From Ammoniphilus resinae (GTDB lineage: Bacteria > Bacillota > Bacilli > Aneurinibacillales > RAOX-1): a DNA stretch of 64,000 nt. A program made the translations under genes and the position numbers. The notes beneath the pieces are model-generated. The model saw nothing but the letters and a program-made list of their open reading frames with translations, was not told where the DNA came from and ran no database searches. The stretch covers positions 682,001 through 746,000 of the forward strand of contig NZ_JAGGKT010000001.1 of assembly GCF_017873965.1 (NCBI RefSeq). The letters run 5' to 3'. This document shows positions 60,986 to 64,000 of this stretch, in pieces. Each line of letters starts with the position of its first letter. Position 1 is the stretch's first letter.

Positions 60986-61120
60986 GGTTATTTTCTGATG
61001 CTGATCATCTTGGTGGTAACATCAGTAAATAATATAGCTTCTACTGGAACAACCCAAGGTTGGTAATCGGTAAGAGGACTTATACAATCATTATCAACTA
61101 AACCGAAGGGGGTGGAAGAA

Positions 61121-61294
61121 ATGGCAGTACCTCAAAGAAGAACTTCCAAAACTCGCAAAAGAATGCGTCGTACTCACTTCAAGCTTGAAGTACCAGGAAT
61201 GGTTAAGTGCCCAAACTGCGGTGAATATAAATTAGCACATCGAGTTTGCAAAGCTTGCGGCTCTTATAAGGGAGAAGAAGTAGTAAATAAATAA
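61121..61294 (+). CDS. rpmF: 50S ribosomal protein L32
   Basis: L32, 57 residues, starts [17 protein letters not shown] and keeps the zinc-binding cysteines [21 protein letters not shown] at 61121 follows GGGGGTGGAAG. The 135 bases before it contain CTGATG/CATCAG that may form a weak leader hairpin, but no known leader type is recognised. Confidence 0.96.
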   Translation: MAVPQRRTSKTRKRMRRTHFKLEVPGMVKCPNCGEYKLAHRVCKACGSYKGEEVVNK

Positions 61295-61302
61295 GCTGGT
61301 TA

Positions 61303-61333
61303 AAAAGCAAAGCCGATTGTGCTTTGCTTTTTT
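61303..61333 (+). terminator. Intrinsic terminator of yceD-rpmF
   Basis: AAAAGCAAAGC pairs with GCTTTGCTTTT around seven bases and ends in a T-run. Confidence 0.88.
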
Positions 61334-61353
61334 GTCGTTATTCATATAAATGC

Positions 61354-61382
61354 TTGCGGGACTTTTTGATTTTCTATATACT
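61354..61382 (+). promoter_or_regulatory. Sigma-A promoter of fapR-plsX-fabH
   Basis: TTGCGG (61354-61359) and TATACT (61377-61382) are separated by 17 bases. The FapR operator begins four bases downstream of the -10 box, so it covers the start site. Confidence 0.7.
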
Positions 61383-61385
61383 GAT

Positions 61386-61404
61386 ATTAGTACCAGGTAT
61401 TAAT
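61386..61404. promoter_or_regulatory. FapR operator
   Basis: ATTAGTACCAGGTATTAAT is a near-perfect inverted repeat around a central A and matches the known FapR box (TTAGTACCTnnTACTAA type). It lies between the promoter and fapR, so FapR represses its own operon and malonyl-CoA relieves this. Confidence 0.9.
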
Positions 61405-61433
61405 TTTGTAGAAATTTGTCACTGGTGGTGGGC

Positions 61434-62021
61434 ATGATACCACGTCTAAAAAAGAAAATAAGACAGAAGGAGTTAATGACTGCCTTGCAGTCCAACCCCT
61501 TTCTAACAGATGAAGATTTGGCACAGGTATTTTTTGTCAGTATCCAGACGATTCGCCTCGATCGAATGGAACTTGGTATACCCGAATTAAGGGAACGCAT
61601 TAAGACGGTAGCTGAAGAGAAGTTGGATCCACTCAAGTCGCTATCTGCCGATGAGGTTATTGGTGAATTGGTTGATTTACAATTAAATGAGAACGCGACT
61701 TCCATTTTTGAAGTAAAAGAAGAGCATGTTTTTTCCCGGACGCACGTCGCTAGGGGTCATTATATCTTTGCCCAGGCAAACTCTCTGGCAGTCGCTGTGG
61801 TTGATGCTGAGGTGGTATTAACCGGTGCTGCAAGGGTTCGCTATGTAAAGCCAGTAATGCTTGGGGAGAAGTTGGTAGCCAAGGCAGTGGTTAGGTCAAG
61901 GGATAAAGACCAAACAAAAGTGAAAGTCGAAACAAGGGTTGCTGGAGAATTGGTTTTCAGCGGGATATTTCGCGTGTTTAAGGCATCGAACCTGCATAAA
62001 GCAGAGGGGGGAAGACCTTGA
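61434..62021 (+). CDS. fapR: Fatty acid/phospholipid biosynthesis regulator FapR
   Basis: FapR represses lipid synthesis genes and is released by malonyl-CoA. The 195-residue protein has an N-terminal DeoR-like helix-turn-helix (about 10-60, VSIQTIRLDRMELGIPELRERI) and a hot-dog thioesterase-like effector domain (about 85-190, HVARGHYIFAQANSLAVAV). ATG at 61434 is preferred; TTG/GTG codons 6-18 bases upstream are possible. A FapR box lies just upstream. Confidence 0.94.
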   Translation: MIPRLKKKIRQKELMTALQSNPFLTDEDLAQVFFVSIQTIRLDRMELGIPELRERIKTVAEEKLDPLKSLSADEVIGELVDLQLNENATSIFEVKEEHVFSRTHVARGHYIFAQANSLAVAVVDAEVVLTGAARVRYVKPVMLGEKLVAKAVVRSRDKDQTKVKVETRVAGELVFSGIFRVFKASNLHKAEGGRP

Positions 62022-63031
62022 AAATTGCTGTTGATGCAATGGGGGGGGACCATGCCCCTGGGGCCATTGTTGAAGGTGCATTGCAAGCTGCTGGGGCTTT
62101 TGCAGATGTACATCTGATTTTAGTTGGAGACGAAAAACAAATTCGCCATCATATTGTTGGCGATTGCCCAGATAATATTGAAATCATACATACTACAGAA
62201 GTGATTGAATCAGATGAGAAGGAGCCTGCCAAGGCAATTCGCCGTAAACGGGATTCATCGATGGTAATCGCGCTTGAACTAGTTCACGAACAGAAGGCGG
62301 ATGCGGTGATTTCTGCAGGAAACACGGGAGCCTTTATGGCTGGGGGCGTCTTTATTACGAAAAGAATTGAAGGGATTGAGCGCCCTGCTCTGTCGCCTAT
62401 CATTCCGTCTATTGCGGGGAAAGGGACGCTTGTCCTTGACGTTGGAGCAAACATGGATGCCAAGCCGGAAAACCTTTTACAATATGCGATGATGGGAACC
62501 GTTTATGCCCGTAAGGTGATGGGGGTAGAATCCCCACGGGTAGGGTTGTTAAACGTTGGAACAGAGGAAAAGAAAGGCAATGAACTAACAAAGGAAGCCT
62601 TTGTACTCCTTGAAGACAAGCTCCCGAATTTTATCGGGAATGTAGAAGCAAGGGACATCCCTTTTAGTGTTTGTGATGTTGTGGTCTGTGATGGCTTTTC
62701 CGGTAATATTTTGTTGAAATCTTATGAAGGAATGGCGGCTGCTATCTTTCAAGTCCTAAAACAAGAATTCACGAGTTCCGTTACTACAAAATTTGGTGCT
62801 TTGCTTTTAAAACCGGGCTTTCGGCGTCTAAAGCAAAAAATGGACTATGCAGAATACGGAGGTACCCCTTTATTGGGGCTTCAAAGTCCATGTATCAAGG
62901 CCCACGGTTCTTCCAATGCCTATGCGATCAAGAATGCTATTGGTCAAGCCTTGCGTTTTGTGCAAAGCGATGTAATAGGTCAAATTTCTAAAGAAGTCTT
63001 AGAACAGAAAAGAGGGAACGATAATGAGTAA
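62018..63031 (+). CDS. plsX: Phosphate acyltransferase PlsX
   Basis: PlsX makes acyl-phosphate from acyl-ACP for phospholipid synthesis. The 337-residue protein starts MKIAVDAMGGDHAPGAIVEGA with TTG and has ISAGNTGAFMAGG and VLDVGANMDAKPENL. It overlaps fapR by four bases and fabH by eight, so the three are one operon. Confidence 0.95.
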   Translation: MKIAVDAMGGDHAPGAIVEGALQAAGAFADVHLILVGDEKQIRHHIVGDCPDNIEIIHTTEVIESDEKEPAKAIRRKRDSSMVIALELVHEQKADAVISAGNTGAFMAGGVFITKRIEGIERPALSPIIPSIAGKGTLVLDVGANMDAKPENLLQYAMMGTVYARKVMGVESPRVGLLNVGTEEKKGNELTKEAFVLLEDKLPNFIGNVEARDIPFSVCDVVVCDGFSGNILLKSYEGMAAAIFQVLKQEFTSSVTTKFGALLLKPGFRRLKQKMDYAEYGGTPLLGLQSPCIKAHGSSNAYAIKNAIGQALRFVQSDVIGQISKEVLEQKRGNDNE

Positions 63032-64000
63032 AGCGGTGGGGATTCTCGGGACCGGGGCATGTGTGCCTAATAAGGTTCTAACAAATTTTGATTTGGAAAA
63101 AATTGTAGATACATCGGACGAGTGGATTGTATCCCGTACAGGAATTCGCGAAAGAAGAATAACAACAGATGAAGAAGCGACATCTGATTTGGCTTATCAA
63201 GCTGCCCAGAAAGCATTAGAGGCAGCAGGGATCACAGCTGATCAGTTGGATTTGATTATTGTCGCAACGGTAACGCCTGACACATCCTTTCCTTCCACAG
63301 CAAATATCTTGCAGGATCGTCTAGGGGCAAAGAAGGCAGCTGCTTTTGATTTAGCTGCAGCTTGTACTGGATTTTTGTATGGACTGGCAACGGCAACTCA
63401 GTTTATCCAAAATGGGTTGTACCGATATGTATTGGTTATTGGCGCTGAATGCTTGTCGAAAGTTGTGAATTGGAGTGACCGGAATACCTGTGTTTTGTTT
63501 GGTGATGGTGCGGGCGCAGCCGTTCTAGGACAAGTGGAAGAGGGATACGGATTCCTTTCATTTGACTTGGGTTCCGATGGTTCTGGCGGAGATTTATTGA
63601 AAGTCCCAGCTGGCGGTTCCAGGCTACCAGCAACAGAGCACACGATCGCAAATGATCTTCACTATGTGTCAATGGCGGGTTCTGAAGTGTTTAAGTTCGC
63701 TGTACGCGTGATGGGGAATTCAGCAGAGGCTGCAATTCAAAAAGCAGGGCTATCAAAAGAGGACATTGACCTGCTTGTACCACATCAGGCCAACATGAGA
63801 ATTATTGATGCCGCTGTAAAAAGATTCGGGCTTTCGATGGATAAAGTAGTCGTCAATTTAGATCGCTATGGAAATATGTCTTCAGCTTCGATTCCTATTG
63901 CTTTGGATGAAGCGGTCCGGACTGGCCGGGTCAACAAAGGAGATCATTTAGTGCTTGTAGGATTTGGCGGTGGTTTGACGTGGGGGGCTACTGTTATGAA
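63024..64000 (+). CDS. fabH: 3-oxoacyl-ACP synthase III (partial at window edge)
   Basis: FabH starts fatty acid synthesis by condensing acyl-CoA with malonyl-ACP. From ATG 63024 it is open to the end of the window, about 325 residues, with only a few missing. Catalytic residues are Cys114 in AAACTGFL, the His in PHQANMRI and the Asn in YGNMSSAS. Its position after plsX differs from B. subtilis, where fabH genes lie elsewhere. Confidence 0.95.
   Translation, partial: MSKAVGILGTGACVPNKVLTNFDLEKIVDTSDEWIVSRTGIRERRITTDEEATSDLAYQAAQKALEAAGITADQLDLIIVATVTPDTSFPSTANILQDRLGAKKAAAFDLAAACTGFLYGLATATQFIQNGLYRYVLVIGAECLSKVVNWSDRNTCVLFGDGAGAAVLGQVEEGYGFLSFDLGSDGSGGDLLKVPAGGSRLPATEHTIANDLHYVSMAGSEVFKFAVRVMGNSAEAAIQKAGLSKEDIDLLVPHQANMRIIDAAVKRFGLSMDKVVVNLDRYGNMSSASIPIALDEAVRTGRVNKGDHLVLVGFGGGLTWGATVM

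Noticed and set aside
60986-61120. Ribosomal protein leader before rpmF
   Set aside because: Only a weak CTGATG/CATCAG pairing is visible and no leader type is known to me for L32.

Overview
The window comes from an endospore-forming, monoderm member of the Bacillales of moderate G+C. It carries spoVM, ylbJ, yloB, the PrkC/PrpC pair, RemA, FapR and a gene order close to the Bacillus subtilis pyr-ylo and ylb regions. Two features argue against Bacillus in the strict sense and for a Paenibacillaceae/Aneurinibacillus/Alicyclobacillus-like relative: fabH directly follows plsX, and the ylb block sits between recG and fapR. Genus cannot be fixed from the sequence alone.

Layout. (1) 1-3.1 kb: the end of the pyrimidine operon (pyrK-pyrD-pyrF-pyrE) and its terminator. 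(2) 3.4-13.7 kb: a complete-looking monoderm Tad/Flp pilus locus (cpaB, cpaE, cpaF, tadB, tadC, flp pilin, tadE, a large secreted protein of unknown function, a small membrane protein, an SLH-domain lipoprotein, a TadG-like protein and a small acidic protein). No prepilin peptidase is present. (3) 13.8-23.2 kb: accessory metabolism: an FMN reductase, an enolase-superfamily enzyme, an M20 dipeptidase, a TVP38 membrane protein, an SGNH hydrolase with an ABC-2 exporter, an HpcH-type aldolase with a 2-hydroxyacid dehydrogenase, and a DinB-like protein. (4) 23.2-23.8 kb: a 52-bp-period palindromic tandem array. (5) 23.8-49.2 kb: the conserved rqcH-yloB-yloC-remA-gmk-rpoZ-coaBC-priA-def-fmt-rsmB-rlmN-prpC-prkC-rsgA-rpe-spoVM-rpmB-yloU-fakA-degV-recG housekeeping region. 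(6) 49.3-54.2 kb: the pyruvate dehydrogenase operon pdhABCD on the minus strand, with a candidate CU-rich small RNA or attenuated leader upstream. (7) 54.6-64 kb: rsmD-coaD-ylbJ-ylbK-ylbL-tmcAL-yceD-rpmF and then fapR-plsX-fabH under a clear FapR operator.

The structure least explained by genes is a set of intergenic palindromic repeats. There are at least three unrelated sequences with similar architecture: inverted arms of about 11-13 bp repeated at about 51-53 bp spacing. They are ten-plus copies at 23.24-23.78 kb, two four-copy clusters at 9.07-9.25 and 34.77-34.96 kb whose first two spacings (51 and 62 bp) are identical, and a two-copy 53-bp array at 59.04-59.13 kb. Separately, a GGGGTCAGACC-type inverted repeat occurs twice (25.53-25.63 and 42.72-42.77 kb). 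The other strong novelty candidates are the unknown proteins inside the Tad locus and the CU-rich RNA upstream of pdhA.
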